Assembly: GCA_033439295.1 (NCBI GenBank)
Contig: JAVTLE010000021.1
Span: forward strand, 124,009-188,008
Origin: Deuterostichococcus epilithicus
Taxonomy: Eukaryota > Chlorophyta > Trebouxiophyceae > Prasiolales > Stichococcaceae
Length of the DNA stretch: 64,000 nt
Direction of reading: 5' to 3'
Both the position numbers and the translations under genes were made by a program. The notes below the pieces were generated by a model, which was not told the DNA's origin, searched no databases, and worked only from the letters and a program-made list of their open reading frames with translations. Positions 1 to 17,326 of this stretch are shown one piece after another. The number at the start of each line of letters is the position of its first letter. Positions within the stretch are counted from its first letter, which is position 1.

Positions 1-1291
1 GCTGCCGTAACTGCCGCATTGCAAGCGCCACGTCCAACGCCCTTCAGCAGCACGCCGCTGCATGCAGCTGCGATCGGCGAGTGAGCCTTGCAGGCCGGGC
101 CCCTGGCAGGCATGTCAAGAGGGTGTTGCTCAGCGCAGAGATGGAGGCATGTCGGGTGTGGGGGCGCTACGATGCAAAAGTACACCTGCAATGCGTCCGA
201 GAAGTCGATGAGCATGAAGGGCTGGTTGTCCTGGCGGCATACTATGTAGATGCACGCCGCGGCGACCTGAAAGCATGCGGCGCGTGTGAGCTTCCCAGGC
301 CGGGCACTGCCGCGCCTAGCAGACCATGCTTGCAGCCTTCCCCTCAGGCACCTTGCAGGCCGTGCACTCGCAGTCGAGTGCACCCTGCGCAAGCGAGTCT
401 GGAGTCGGACAGGGGCCAGCTGGGCTGACCTGGCTGGTGCGGCGGCCGCGGGTGAAGTTGCGCTGCAGCGCCAGGCGGTATAGGCGGTGGGATGCCTCAG
501 AGACCTCGTCACGCGGCCGAATGTTGAGCTGGCTGATGAGCAGTCCGATCTCGGCGCGCCCGCGCGCCAGGCTCTTCTCGTGCGAGTCAAACTGCATGCG
601 GGGGTGCGCACCGTGAGGTGCTGCCCCGTGTGGGCGCCGGGAGCCCAGCCTCATGGGCAGGCGGCCTCCCACCCGGCTGTCCGTCAAAGCTGGTCTCTTG
701 GAGTCTGGCTAGGAGCCTCAGTGCAGAATGTGGCAGAACGGCATCCATATTCAAGCCCTGAGCCGTAAACGACATGCCGGGCAGAAGAACACTCGGCGGC
801 CAACCTGGTGCCCGTAGACGCGGCCACCGGCGATGCGGCCCATGCCGCGCGCGACGCCGCCCTCCGACACACGCTGACCGTCCACTGCCGACTCGCCGCC
901 GGGGCCCTTTGTAAAGGTGACGTCCGAGGAGAAGGCCGCCTCGTCCAGCACATTGCCGCAAATTGTGCAGCAGCTGCAGCAAGGTGCAGCGGGATTCGCT
1001 CAGATTGTGCGACGGCGTGCTGTGTGCAGTGCGTCCGCCATGGTGCAGAGGTGGCTGCGCATCTGGCACCAAAACTGGGCGGGACAAGTGAGGTGCTGCG
1101 CAGCAGCAGGCAAACAGACCCTCAGGAACAGCCGCAACCCGCGCAAGGTGCGCAGGAACAGCGGGCAACTTAAGCCATGTGCAGCGAGGTGCAGCTGGCG
1201 GAGAAGGCGCAATGGGACATGCGTACGAGTAGCCGTTGGCATCGTCGATCTCGGCCTCCACATCCTCCCGGCACTCGCTGCAGAACACCAT
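1..1291 (-). CDS. BRF1: Transcription factor IIIB subunit BRF1, N-terminal half (partial)
   Basis: TFIIB-related subunit of TFIIIB, which recruits RNA polymerase III to tRNA, 5S and similar promoters in the nucleus. Four coding exons join in frame: 1227-1291, 805-973, 430-591 and 186-266. The ATG at 1289-1291 opens a zinc ribbon (CSEC, then CTICG after the first intron), followed by VTFTKGPGGES and the first cyclin-like repeat with LYRLALQRNFTRGRRTSQ and VCRQDNQPFMLIDFSDALQ. The last two motifs are Brf1 hallmarks and separate it from TFIIB. I could not place the next exon in 1-185, so the second cyclin fold and the C-terminal Brf domain lie beyond the left edge. Start and exon phases agree with the family. 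It is divergent from the TRP-like gene at 2499. Confidence 0.9.
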
Positions 1292-2498
1292 GCTGGCACC
1301 TGCTGTGGGGACGACCTGGGTGACAGCCCCTTGCAGCCGCCTGGTGTTTGCCACTATATGTTCTACTCGTACGGCCCAGCAACTGCAAACTCCTGCGTGC
1401 GCTGCCCCTTTAGAGCAGGACAAAAGACTGCCAGGCCTCGTTAATAGGCCCGGACTTTGTCACGGGAGTGCTGCCCAGCGGCTCTCAAAGACACTGGAAC
1501 CCCTGTGATTCTGAAGTAGTATAAAGTTGTCAGGCGCCTACGACCGCGTCTCAACAGACGACCCGGCACCACCACGTTTCAAAGGCAATATGAACGGCTT
1601 GTCAACCACTATACTTAGCACCCGGTGGTTGCAGTACTGCCGCTACAGTCGCCGTCGACATGGCATGCAGCATGCGGGTTGCAAGCGCAGTTTGGGGAAT
1701 CTGCCCAGAGTGCCCAATGCAAACGAACTGCCAAATGCGACATGACACGTGTTCTGCCCCCTTCATTTCCTCGCGTCCGAAAGAGTTCGTCTTCAGCACA
1801 GCTTCGTGCAGCCGTACTCAAATTGCCAGCCGCGCGAGGAGTGCGTGCAGACCGGTGATCGGGGTGGAGGCTGCATCATACGGACAGTGGTGGGCTTAAA
1901 CGGGCGACTGACGCAAGGCATATTGCTTGCACCTCCGCCGAGTTCCGAGACCCAGCAGGTGGTGCCGCGGCGGCACGTATTTCTAGCCCGTTTTGGACTC
2001 GAAAGATGTGTGCCTGTAATGCTGAGCATTCAAAGACCTGCAGCGCAAGCATGCATGGTTGCATGACCGGCACAACTGCGCGTCACGTTTCGAGGTGCAA
2101 GGTGCTTTGCAGTATCTTTGTGTTGTGGCCGCAAATCAGACTGCGTTGGGGGCCAGGACGCTGTAGAATTTCTTTGCGATCAGCTAACGCTGGAGGGACA
2201 TCGATGCTTGCTTAATCAAGGTTGTATGGGGTGCATTGGCATCCGAAACCTACTCGTACAGCTTTGCTCACCCAGATAGAGGATAGTATAGAGGCGTGTA
2301 GCTATAGTGGTGTGTGGGAACTGCTTGATGCCACACGGCGTTCCGTGATGGGGACATGGCGCTTACACTTAGCGCCGCTATGGCTGCGCCGCCGGCATTG
2401 TTTATATGCTACTGCTTGTGCATGTTTCATCGCACGATGCTCAGCAGGATCACTGTCACAATTCTGATTCACAGGAGACGGGTGCACCGCCTGCAGGC
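1292..2498. other. Divergent intergenic region BRF1 / TRP-like channel
   Basis: About 1.2 kb between two divergent start codons. It must hold both promoters and 5' UTRs. No reading frame resembles a known protein, and I see no RNA gene or clear repeat. Confidence 0.5.
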
Positions 2499-5400
2499 AT
2501 GACGGACGCCTCGACGCCGCTGCTGCCACGCAGCAGCACTGATGAGTTGCTGGATGGACCCCAAATTGGCGCGGTGAGCGCCTTCCTATGAGTCGACGAT
2601 GTGTCGATCGCCTCGCCAGAACGATACCCGTAACCCCCATTTTAGACGGTCCTGCCTCACGCGTCTGTGCTTGTGTACCTAATGCACCTCACAACGGCAG
2701 ACACATTGCAGATATGTGAGCCCACTATTGCTTCCTGTCGATACGATGCCATCGAGCCGAAAACCGAGACTGCTCACGTGGTGTGTGAAACCATCATCAT
2801 CACCCTGCGTGGGGCCACAACGCCGACAAAAGCTGTTACTCGAGTGACGTGCACGGTGGTACCCCCCTCACAGGACGACATCGAGCGGCGGCTGGAGGAG
2901 GGTTTGAACTCCGAGGACCCAGTGGACTTTGAGGATCTGCTGCGCCTGAAGCCGGACTATGTGATCAGCTACCTCGCCGACAAGGGCACCCGCAAGCTCG
3001 GCACCTTCATCACTGAGGTGCGGCCCGAGATCTGCAGCTTCCCGAGTTTCCGAGCTCCCTCTGGGCTGTCCGCTCTGGGCTGTCCGCTCTGGGCTGCGGT
3101 CAGCCGCTTCGCCGCGGCCGGGCCGAGGCTGCAGCGGGGCTTCCACCGTGTTCCGGCCAGTGCGAGCCGCCTGCTGCGGCGGCGCTGCCACCCGCATCGG
3201 CCAGCCACAGCCGGCGGGCAGCTGCCGCGGTCCATTTTCCTGCAACAAAACAGGTCCATCACGTGCTCAGATGTGGCCGACAGCGTCTTCGGGTCTTCGG
3301 GAAGCGGCCCCGGCAACCTTGCCTGCGTGACTGCATCCCTCCAGGGCACCCACACCAAAACAGGCGCACAAAATTGAACTTGTAAACCCTACACAGGACA
3401 CAGAGGTGTTGCCGCTGGTCAAGGACCCGGCCAAGATCTGGACCTTTGGCGCCGACGGCGTCAACATCGACCACGAGGCGGTCTGGAAGGAGTACCTGGC
3501 CAACGACAACTTCAAGGCCAAAGGTGTTGTCCCCTCCCCGCCGAGCCGGCTTCGGCTGCAGCGCGGTCAGGTCCGAGGGACCGGAGCGGGGGTCCTGCCT
3601 CCTGCTGCGACGGCACTGGGCCTGGTGGTGGGAGGAACAACTGTGACACGGCAGGCGGTGCGCCATGCAGCAGCATCAGCGTTCAGCAGCATCAGCGTTC
3701 AGCAGAAGGGCTCTGCCTTGCAGCAGCGAAGAGTGAAGAACCATGCAAGGAGAGTGGAAGGGTCATAGCTCCTCCTGCCGCGCGGCAGCCTTCCCGTCAA
3801 GTGCGGGAGCTGGAGGAGCATTTGGTGGTCTGCGCAAGGGCAGGAACGAAAGCACACGAACCAACGCTGAGTCTGTTGAAAGACTTCAATTCTTCAGCGA
3901 AGTTCAAACGAGCACAGGGGTTTGTTATGAAAACGAATTATAGGCAAGGAACAAGTCACATTGGCAGGGGACAGCCATTTCTTTCAGGCTGGATGGAGGT
4001 GCATGTGATGGCGCTGCGCGCAAGGGACTCCAGGATAATCAGACATGAGATCGGGATTGAGAAAACTTTGTTTGATAAACTGCAGGGTTCCTGTCGGAAG
4101 TGGAGGTGGAGGCGCACGTGGTGGCGCAAGGGCACTTCACGGCCCCAAAACACGACTGGAGATTGAGGGGAATCGTCGGTAATACCTGCAGGATTCCCGT
4201 CGAAAGTGGAGGTGGAGGCGCACGTGGTGGCGCTACGCAACGCGACGCTGCCGGGCGACCGCGGCGTGCTCAACCCGCTGCTGGAGAAGTGGCAGGACGG
4301 CGCCCTGGCCACCCGAGTCTTCGGCCTGCCCGTCGTGCACGCCGTCATCGAGTTCAAGTGGGGTGCGTCCCCGCCGCTGTCTTGATCAGTTCTGCTGTGT
4401 AGTTCTGGTGTTGTTCGTGCTCCCTCTTTCACGCCTTGACAGCATGTCTCGACAAGGAGTGGCGGCTCGTGAGGTTTCGAGACCGCAGTCATGCAAGTGA
4501 GGTTGCAGATGGGCATTTTGACCGCCGCTCATCTGCCGTCGCCGTGCAGACAAATGGGCTCGGCGCGTTCTGCTCTGCGAGTTCTTCTTCTACCTCATCT
4601 GGCTGATCGCCTTCCAGGTGAGGCTGGTCGGCGCCCCCCCTCCTTCATCCCCTCCTTTCTCCTCCCTCCCCTCNTCTCATACCCCTGCATGTGCAGTTCA
4701 GCTGGTGCGGTGTGCGCTGGGCTGAACCTGCCGCTGTGCACCCCAGCTGCCGCATCACAGAAGTAGAGGGCGCACTGGCTGTTCACACTAGACCGCGACC
4801 CTGCGCTGAAGTTTCGTTGACGCTGCACCGTTCCGAACTCAGCGACCGGCGGGCCTGCCTGCCAAGGCGTGTGAGGCAGCCGGCGCCACCCAAACCCTGA
4901 CCCTCCCGCCCGCAGGTGTTCATCATCGCATTCCAGGACGAGGACCTGAACCTGTCTTTCAAGGAGCTGTGGCACACGCCGCGCGGCATCGTCACCGTCA
5001 CCTCCTCCATCGTCGCGCTTATTGGCATGACGCCCTTCCTCTACATCGAGGTGGTTTCCGTCTTTCACAGACGTGGTTTGTCCGTGCGGCAAAGGCCCGT
5101 CGTTTGAGTGTTTCTCAGCCGCAGCGCCCTGCGGCAGACCTTGGGCAAGTTGTCGGGGCTGCTCTGGAGGAGTCAGCATCTAGGGTATGTGGCGGAGGGT
5201 GCTGTCCAGCCTCCATCCGGCGTCCCTTTGGGGTGTCTGACGAGGAATCTACCAACATTGCGTAGCGGCGTGTCGACTGCACTCGTTTCCAGAGACTGCA
5301 CTCGTTTCCAGAGCAGTATCCTGCGCAATGCCCTGTCCATTCCAGAGTTCAGGAGCATGCAGTGTACTCGAACTGTGCAGCGGCTGTCACCGCCCTGGGG

Positions 5401-8400
5401 ACGTGCATGCGCAGGCGTGCACGCTGGCGCAGTACGGCCCGCAGCGCTGGCTGAGCGTGTGGAACGTGCTGGACATCCTGACTTACGCGTTCCAGATCCT
5501 CATCTCCATCGCCTACTTTGGCAGGTGCTCCCATCTGACCTGCCACCTCCCCTTCCCTCCCTTTCCCTGAGCGCCTCGTTTTATATGCCCGGTGCATGCA
5601 CCACCTCACAATTGTGCCGCTCCGCCTGCGCTACCACTCCCCTGCCCAGCGTGCATCAGGCTCGAGCCTGCCAATGCTCTCGAGCCCTCCTGCTTGCTTA
5701 TCATCCTTGCATCTGGACGCTTTCAAAGAGAGTTTTGCGGGTTATGTCTTTGCTCCTCTCCTAACATTGCTCCGCTGCGGTTGTTGCGCAGGTGGCACCT
5801 CAAGTCTGATGCCCTCAGCATCCTGTCAGCGCTCCAGGTGAGTAAGTCGCGAATCTCTTGTGACACATCCTGAAAGACAAACCATTCTAGCTCGACCTGC
5901 CCTGCACCTGGACATGCATGCATGCTCAGCGCCAGATGCGCCAGATGCGGCAGGACAATTCGAGCTTTTCTCACCTGCCGAGCAGGTGCTGCTGCTGTGG
6001 TGGCGCGTACAGTACTTTGCGCGCGCCTTCCAATCCATGCGCAACACCTTCCTCAACACCGTTGTGGCCGTCATCCGCGACGTGTGGCCGTTCCTCCTGC
6101 TGCTGCTCATCACGCTGTGGGGTTTTGCCGGTGCGCCCTCGACTCACACACTATACATGTACGACTTGACTAAGCAAAGGCAACGCATATGTCCGATTTC
6201 ACCCCTTGTGTCCGGCCTCCTGGCGTCCGTGCCTGAACCCTATCATAAACCCTGCATGACTTTCATTCTGCCGCACTCTGCGGCGGCTAGTGGGCCCCAT
6301 TACGAGGCCTGCATTGCTCTCCAGTGACAACATGCGGCCTGTCTGGTTGCGAAATCGGTCCCGGACCCAATGCAGCAACAGCTCATCAACGGAACTGCAC
6401 CACGAAGTCCGCTGATTTGTGCTGCGCAGGCGCCTTCTACATCCTGTTCCGTGATGAGCAGGGCACCACCAAGTTTGACAACCCCTGGTGCGACAGCCGA
6501 CCTGCTGCCTGAGAGAGGTCGTCGGCACAGACCAGCATTGTGGCAGCCTGTGGTGCCGCAGCATTGCATGGCGGCAGGCCGCCATCTTTCCCCTCAGTGG
6601 CAGACGTCCCTGGGCACAACTGTGACCTGACATCTGCAATGCACCATTTGAAACCGAAAACTGTCACACAATATGCCATTTCAATGATGAAAGGCACAAC
6701 CATCTCTTGGCGCCAGGCACGCGCTGACGTCGGTGTTCACCCTCATGATGGGAGACATCGATGTTGACATATTCTTCGGCAGCAAAAAACCCATCATTGG
6801 GTGCGCTGCGTGTGCTCATATGTGTTCAAACCAAGCACACGATTGCACCTGGCGGTGTTTGAGCACCTGCAAACCGCATGCCAACTTTCCACCCCGGCTG
6901 CTGTGTGAGGCCCGTGCAGAGAGTGAGATTACTCTTGCTGCTACCTTACGTCTTGTTGTCAAGTTGCACAGGGTGATCCTGCTCGTGGTCTTCCTCTTCG
7001 TCATGGCGATGGTGCGTTGGCTGACCCTAAACCCTAAAACCCACAGCAGCTGTGGCGCTGCACTGCACACGCAGCATGCGCCGCCTGCACGGCACATGCG
7101 CCTGCGCAGCACATACCACTGGAGCTCCGAACGGGGTCACAGCAGAAAGCAAATGTGAACAGAGGGGATTCAGCCTGCGAGCGATGCAGCAAGAGTGGCT
7201 TCATGGGAGACCATGCTGCATGCAGGTGCTGTTGAACCTGCTGATCGCCGTCATGAGCGACTCCGCCACAAAGGTGGGTCTCAAGAAACTCCCGGTTGCT
7301 TTGGATTACGGGTCGAGCTCGGCCTGCATCGCAACCAGCCTGGCTCTATGTGCAGCCGCTTCTGACACTCGTGACTGACACAAATCCAGCGGCCACACCT
7401 TCTCACTTAAACTTGTGGCTCATACGCCATGCCAGACTGGCGGCTTTGGCTCCGCTCTCCTGCAGCCCACGTGTCACCCTTCCACTGTCGCGACACCAGA
7501 TGAAGCTGTCGCCTGCTCCCATGCAGGCATCAGACGACGACGGCACCAAGTTCCTTTGCTCAAAGGCAGAGCTCATCGACGAGCTGGAGAGCAGCCTGCC
7601 CTCCTGGCTGCGCAGCGACGACTGGTGGGCTCTGTTTCATGTCTCCTGTTGCTGGCCGGGGCAGAGGGAGAGGAGAAGACTACTGTCCTGCCCCTTGCTG
7701 TGTCTGCCGGTCCAGCCCCCGTCCGTCCGCCCATGTGCCTGCGAGCGGCGCTCGACTCGGGCGCCGCTGCCGCCCCGCGCCTGTCGCGCCTGCGCTTGAG
7801 TGCCGCGGCTGCCAGGCTGAGTAGTTGCGTGCTGTGCAGCCTGAATTGCATGCCCTGCTGCAGCCCTGCTGCAGCCCGAGGTGTCTGTAGGGCGTGCTGC
7901 GCACATTGCAGCGACGCCGGCTGGACACACGCCGCTGACACACGCCCCTCCCGACCCGCCGCAGGTATCCACCTCACATACACATCCTGCGGGTGAACGC
8001 CAAGTCGCGTGACAGCGTACAGCAGGGCAAATTGTGGGCGGCTGAGGAGGCGGCCAAGGACGACACTGATGGCGACGACGCGTCAGAGGTGCGCTTGGCA
8101 CGGTCCGGCAAAACCCGTATGGTTCTGGGTTGCCGTTTTGTGTTTGACCCATCATAGGACGCATGTCTTGAGTTTTTCGGGTGCAGCCTGCTGGCCTGTA
8201 CCAGCAGGCGCAGTTCTCAGATGGCTCATGTGGACGCTGAGCGGCTCTGGGCGGTGCCACATCATTGTGAAAGAGCTGGGCAAGCGCATGCCGCAAATTA
8301 CCACTGGAACGAGTGAGACCGCGGCCCCAGCGGTGGTTGATGCCAACGTTATGCTCAACCCACAGGAGCTGAAGCAGTCAGTGACGGGCATGCGGTCAGA

Positions 8401-8551
8401 GATCGCGGAGCTGAAAACGCTACTGCAACGAGCCTTGGGCGGCGGCTCCGACGCCGGCAGCAACGGCGGCCGCCAGGGTATCATTGGCAGTGCCATCAGC
8501 AGCGCGGCCGGCTACATGCCACACATCCCGGGCGTCAACCCCTCCAAGTAG
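2499..8551 (+). CDS. TRP-like cation channel (ion transport domain)
   Basis: Predicted six-transmembrane cation channel of the TRP superfamily. The start is ATG 2499 (MTDASTPLLPRSSTDELL); exon 1 is 2499-2573, exon 2 is 2874-3017, exon 3 begins at 3397 and the fourth at 4192. The cytosolic N-terminal part (DDIERRLEEGLNSEDPVDF and following) shows no clear ankyrin consensus to my eye. Helices follow: FFFYLIWLIAFQ|VFIIAFQ, IVTVTSSIVALIGMTPFLYI, WNVLDILTYAFQILISIAYF, an S4-like stretch with LLLWWRVQYFARAFQSM, and VWPFLLLLLITLWGFAG. The pore loop is SVFTLMMGDIDVDIFFGS. S6 is VILLVVFLFVMAM|VLLNLLIAVMSD, the typical TRP NLLIA-MSD signature. The C-terminus has a short helical ELKQSVTGMRSEIAELKTLL and ends in GVNPSK at 8551. 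Ion selectivity and stimulus cannot be inferred. Some middle exons (about 6430-6800, 7530-8100) are only approximately delimited. Confidence 0.85.
4080..4243 (+). repeat. Tandem duplication of a 3' splice site and exon start in the TRP-like gene
   Basis: The sequence ctgcag plus about 43 following bases occurs twice, at 4080 and 4186 (106 bp apart), with three mismatches in the 43 exon-like bases. The second copy is the real acceptor: exon from 4192, codons GFPSKVEVEAHVVALRNATL in phase with the previous exon. The first copy encodes GFLSEVEVEAHVVA and then loses similarity. The spacing is not a multiple of three, so splicing to copy 1 and reading through would shift the frame. Confidence 0.85.
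4674..4674. other. Ambiguous base (N)
   Basis: One of six single N calls (4674, 11834, 32197, 32215, 58892, 61814). Five are in introns; 58892 is a third codon position. They mark a draft assembly and do not alter any gene call. Confidence 0.95.
7025..7039 (+). repeat. Telomere-like CCCTAAA motif in TRP-like intron
   Basis: Two CCCTAAA units in tandem, starting a dozen or so bases after the donor that ends the S6 exon (FVMAM). Similar motifs sit near splice sites in several other genes of the window. Confidence 0.8.
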
Positions 8552-9225
8552 CGACCATTTGCATGTCGTCGGAGAGACAGCGCCCTTTCATGACGATTCG
8601 GTCTAAGTACGAGTATTCGCATTCCTGCAGCACTGCTCCTGCGTTGAAGCCGCAGCACTCCCGAATCAGTTGAACCTTCGTGTGGTTGTTGGCACAAGTA
8701 CGTGGCAATGCGCGCCCTACTCGTACGGCTGTCAAGCATGGCTGTGTCTGGCACTGGCAGGATCATGAGCTGCCTTGAAAGTCACCAGCGCCGCGGTTGT
8801 AGGTCGGAGCATACATCCGCACGGACGCTGCTGCACTCTTTTGTACAAATCATATTTGCACCTGCCATCCGATTCAACATGATTACCTACATGCTGTCCT
8901 TGCCACCCCTTCTGCGCTGCCGACATTGTTCAGAGCTGCCTGTAGCCGCCACAGACATGTTTCCCCTGTAAACCTTTACTGACCCCGTCTACTGGGAACC
9001 ACCGCTGTTCTCTCACCCTCTCCTTCGATCCAAGCCACCAGAGGCGGCTTGAACACTGCCCCATATCCGCTGCTTCGTTCCAATTCAAGATGTTCCGGTC
9101 GTCACTGAAGCTGGTGCCGCCTGCCACACGCGTACACCCCCGGGCCATATTGCACGGCATCCCTAAGGTGATCCAGCGGGGCCAATGATCCGGAAGTCTG
9201 TGCTGCTCTCCAGCACAAATGCAGC
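8552..9225. other. Convergent 3' region, TRP-like gene / GDH
   Basis: 3' UTR territory between two convergent stop codons. No coding signal on either strand. I found no TGTAA on the minus strand for GDH here. Confidence 0.5.
8967..8971 (+). terminator. Putative TGTAA polyadenylation signal of the TRP-like gene
   Basis: TGTAA, the usual chlorophyte polyadenylation motif, lies 416 bp after the stop at 8551. A five-base match alone is weak evidence; position and strand are consistent. Confidence 0.45.
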
Positions 9226-14121
<4,896 letters not shown>

Positions 14122-15330
14122 TCTGCTTGGTTTCGCGTGTCAAGACGGCCTGAAAGGTGCCTACACGTAATCAGCGGCAGATGAGTGACTCAGGTGCACA
14201 TCTAGGCGCCGCACGCTGGGAGGTTCTGGCCTGGTGAGTTTCCAGCAGCGAGCGTGTAAGTTGCAGGACTAAATTATCTCCGAAACAGTATCAACGATGT
14301 CACGCACAAAAGCAAGTCCGATTCAGGACCTGGCCCGTTGGAATTTCCTGCTTAGATCGCACCACCCTAATCTTGTTGTGAGCTCGTCATGCTCGTGTTG
14401 CACAGTGATCACAGCCTAGTTTAGCGTTCTCAAAGGCATACTTCACGCATCACGTTTACAGCCGGCGTTTTCCTCAACCTGCAGCGTGTCGCTTAGGTAT
14501 ATGCGTAGTATCGCCGCCCCAGCTGCAGCGAGTACGACGAACTCGAGCACACCTCAGACTGACATGAGCAGCACACAATGCAGCCGCCGGCAGGAAACGT
14601 GACAGACAACTGCAACACAAGATGCTGACAAGGCACCTGACGAGAAATCTCGGCACGTGCCTCCGGTGTTTTCTGTACTCTGGGTATGCGTGAAAACGAG
14701 CGGCCAGAGCGGTTCGAGGAGGTAAAGCGTTCACGAATGATCTTTCGTGGGGCACCTTGCTCGTCAGGTTTCGGACCTCAGCGCGCTGCACGAATCTCGA
14801 AAGCAGCCTGGAAGTTCCTGGAACAATAGATGCCGCACAACAGCGGCAGAGTGCGACTGATAGCAAGGCAGGCAGAATCTAGATCGGTGTCCCACCAGCA
14901 TCCGCAGCGTGCGGTAAGACACGCCATGCGAAAGCAGCCCACTGAGGGATGTAGACCGTCTGCTGAGCGACCTCTGCTCACGCAGCGGTTGGCCTCAGAC
15001 CCTTGAGGCAGCGGCGGCGCCGGCGTCCCGAGCCCTGCCTCATGCCGCGGCATCCGCCAGACACTGCCGCAGCAGGGACCGCTGCTGCCATCGCAGGACT
15101 TGCCGCCGTCAGGAACCGCGCACACACTGTTCCGACCAGCGGTGGCCGCCTCAGCTTGCCCATCCGAGCAGCTTCAGCCAGCTGCGGCCCTGGTGACCCA
15201 CGCCGGCGTCTCTGGACGAACGGTTGGGACGCCGACAGCCGGAGCCCACCCGCGCTCGACAACACCCACTGGGCCTTGAAGCCGGTCTGCTGGCCGCTGA
15301 GCCATGTCGCCGCAAGCGCGTCCGCAGCGC
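14122..15330. other. GDH upstream region and UEV1 3' flank
   Basis: Lies between the GDH start (minus strand) and the UEV1 stop (minus strand). Several chance frames exist but none has a recognisable domain. It should contain the GDH promoter and the UEV1 3' UTR; a minus-strand TGTAA is at 14456-14460. Confidence 0.45.
14456..14460 (-). terminator. Putative TGTAA polyadenylation signal of UEV1
   Basis: The only minus-strand TGTAA I noticed between the UEV1 stop and the GDH start, about 870 bp after the stop. Weak on its own. Confidence 0.3.
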
Positions 15331-17066
15331 CTAGTAGACAGAGCCCTCTGGCGGCTGGGGCACCTTGCGATTTTGCGGGGCAGCCATCTCACGTCGCAGC
15401 TCCGTCAGTACCTGCGAGAACGAGAACATGAGACAACGCAACACCGAGAAGCGGACACTTGCGTTTGAAAGTGCTGGTGGCCTCCAGGACAGAGTGTTGG
15501 TGTGCCGCGGCCACAGCCACTGCCAAGTAGGTTGGCACGGATGGCTGCGTGATGTTTTAGGAGGCTAAAATTCCAGAAATTTGGGCTCCACAACCATGGT
15601 AGGAGACTAGGTCACATGCACAGGCGCTCCTCGCGGCATCAGAAGTGGAGAGTCAGAACACACCATTTCCATGTTGTATCCTCGCTGCCAGTGGCCCAGC
15701 ACATGGAAATGCGAGGGGTCGACCTGCGCATGGCAACAGCACAGGAGATTCGAGGGGAAGTGCCGTTGCGAGTGCAGAGCTGCACTTACAGCAGAGCAGG
15801 CCTACGGGATCAGGCAGTCTCGTGCAGATGGGGAGAGGTGCTGCAAGTCATTGGATGAGATTGTTGGCGCTGTGCGGGCTTTCTGAACGAGTCGCACCAC
15901 GCCATTGTTGGCGACGCAGCTAAGCTTGACGCGCGACACGAAACGAACCTGCGGTGCCTGCGGGCCAGGGTGGAGACAGGTTGGAGACGTCATCGTTGCT
16001 CACGTTGGAAAGACGCGTGCATTGTGTGCAGGCAGCAATCCTTAATCCATCAACAGCAACAGACCCCGAGGTCGTGCTGACGTCAGCAAGGCCTGCATGC
16101 CCGAGCTGCATTCCAGACCGCCGCAACATCCCAGGGCGGGGGCACCAGGTCTCACCCTGTCAGGGTACTGCTCGCCGCAATACAGCTTCAGCGTGTATAT
16201 TCGCCCGTCGTGCACTGTCTGCGGCAGCATGAAGCACTGCAACCATCAGGACGTCGACCACTGGCAGCGCAGACCCGCTCATACGCCTCTGCAAGCCAAG
16301 CGCTCACGACACCGAGTCATAATCTTTTGCAGGCGCACATGCCGCAATTTCAATAGGGCGCCGCAGCAGCGCACGTTCGATGGGCCAATGATGGTGCCTG
16401 TCCAGTTGCGCATCATGATGTCATCGCCGTCGTCCATGCCGTATGAGACCGTGCCATCGCCGATGCCCTTCTCCCCCTTCTCCAGCTCCTCCAGCAGCGC
16501 AAAGTTGCGCGGCACTGCACGGCGCGGCGTACCAGCGGTAAGCAGGCCCGCTCTAAAATTTTGCACAGTGAGGCCTGACTCATGACTGCGGTGCCTTCTC
16601 TTCCCTCTTGGGAGCTTCTGAAGAGCGGATAGCAGTGCGCTATACATGAGCAGGCGCAGGGACTGCGGCAAGAGCCTTCCGCAACTTGCGCCCAAGCACA
16701 CTGCAGCATTCGCTTCTCAATGGCCACTGTGGCATCTACAAGCCCGCAGCGGCTCCTGTGCGTCTCAGAACTCACGTTGTCTCGTGAGCGACGTTCATTC
16801 GGCAAGCTGGTCGCCCACTAAAGGTGGTTCAGGCGTTTTGTGGCAGGTGAGTACCACTCCGGAAGGTGAAGATCGTCCCATGTGATGCCTTCTCGACAAG
16901 CCTGTATGGGCCTGCTGATGCAGGTACGGGCTTGCTGCTGTTTGCCCACGAGGCACAGGGCGAGGGCAGGGCATCGCCTCTAATGTTCCGACAGCTCCCA
17001 CGGCTCAGCTCGACCATTCTATGCAGCACGAGTGCCACAAAGCAGCTCACCGACACAACCCGCCAT
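15331..17066 (-). CDS. UEV1: Ubiquitin-conjugating enzyme E2 variant UEV1/MMS2
   Basis: Catalytically inactive E2 variant that pairs with Ubc13 to build Lys63-linked ubiquitin chains in DNA-damage tolerance and signalling. Six exons join perfectly: 17051-17066, 16375-16514, 16156-16218, 15898-15957, 15664-15723 and 15331-15411. Total 420 nt, 139 residues, close to the usual 140-150. It reads [20 protein letters not shown], then [90 protein letters not shown] and [20 protein letters not shown], ending in SVY. The normal catalytic cysteine context of active E2s is absent, as expected for a UEV. The first exon is only 16 nt, with its last base completing the first Val codon of exon 2. This assembly is clean and I am confident of it. 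Confidence 0.95.
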
Positions 17067-17326
17067 CGCGACGGCTGCGTCCGGCTCGAAGCCGCTGGCG
17101 AAGGCTGCTCGCGTGGCCCCAAGCACCTCTATGCAGTGCCTGCTGCAACCTCGGGGTCGGTATCACGGCGGACGATACCTTGCCTGAGGGAGGGAGGGTG
17201 GATAGACGGGCCGACGAAGCGATGTGGTTGCAGTGGACTGCACTTTGCCTGGGACTTTGGGCTGATCAGTGGTACCACCACGCGCAGTGCTCGAAGAGTG
17301 CAAGTGCAATACCCTCATGCCCAAAA

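Noticed and set aside
587-1423. 278-codon minus-strand open frame
   Set aside because: Only the part from 1291 to about 1227 is coding (BRF1 exon 1). The rest reads through intron and out-of-frame exon sequence.
3060-3102. 14-bp tandem repeat in a TRP-like intron (also 21-bp at 5275-5312 and 15-bp at 3668-3705)
   Set aside because: Short local slippage-type repeats not matching neighbouring exon junctions, so not counted with the junction duplications.
14474-14866. Minus-strand open frame beginning MLSVALCRCC
   Set aside because: Looks vaguely like a presequence, but no downstream exon or family match supports it; it lies in the UEV1 3' flank.
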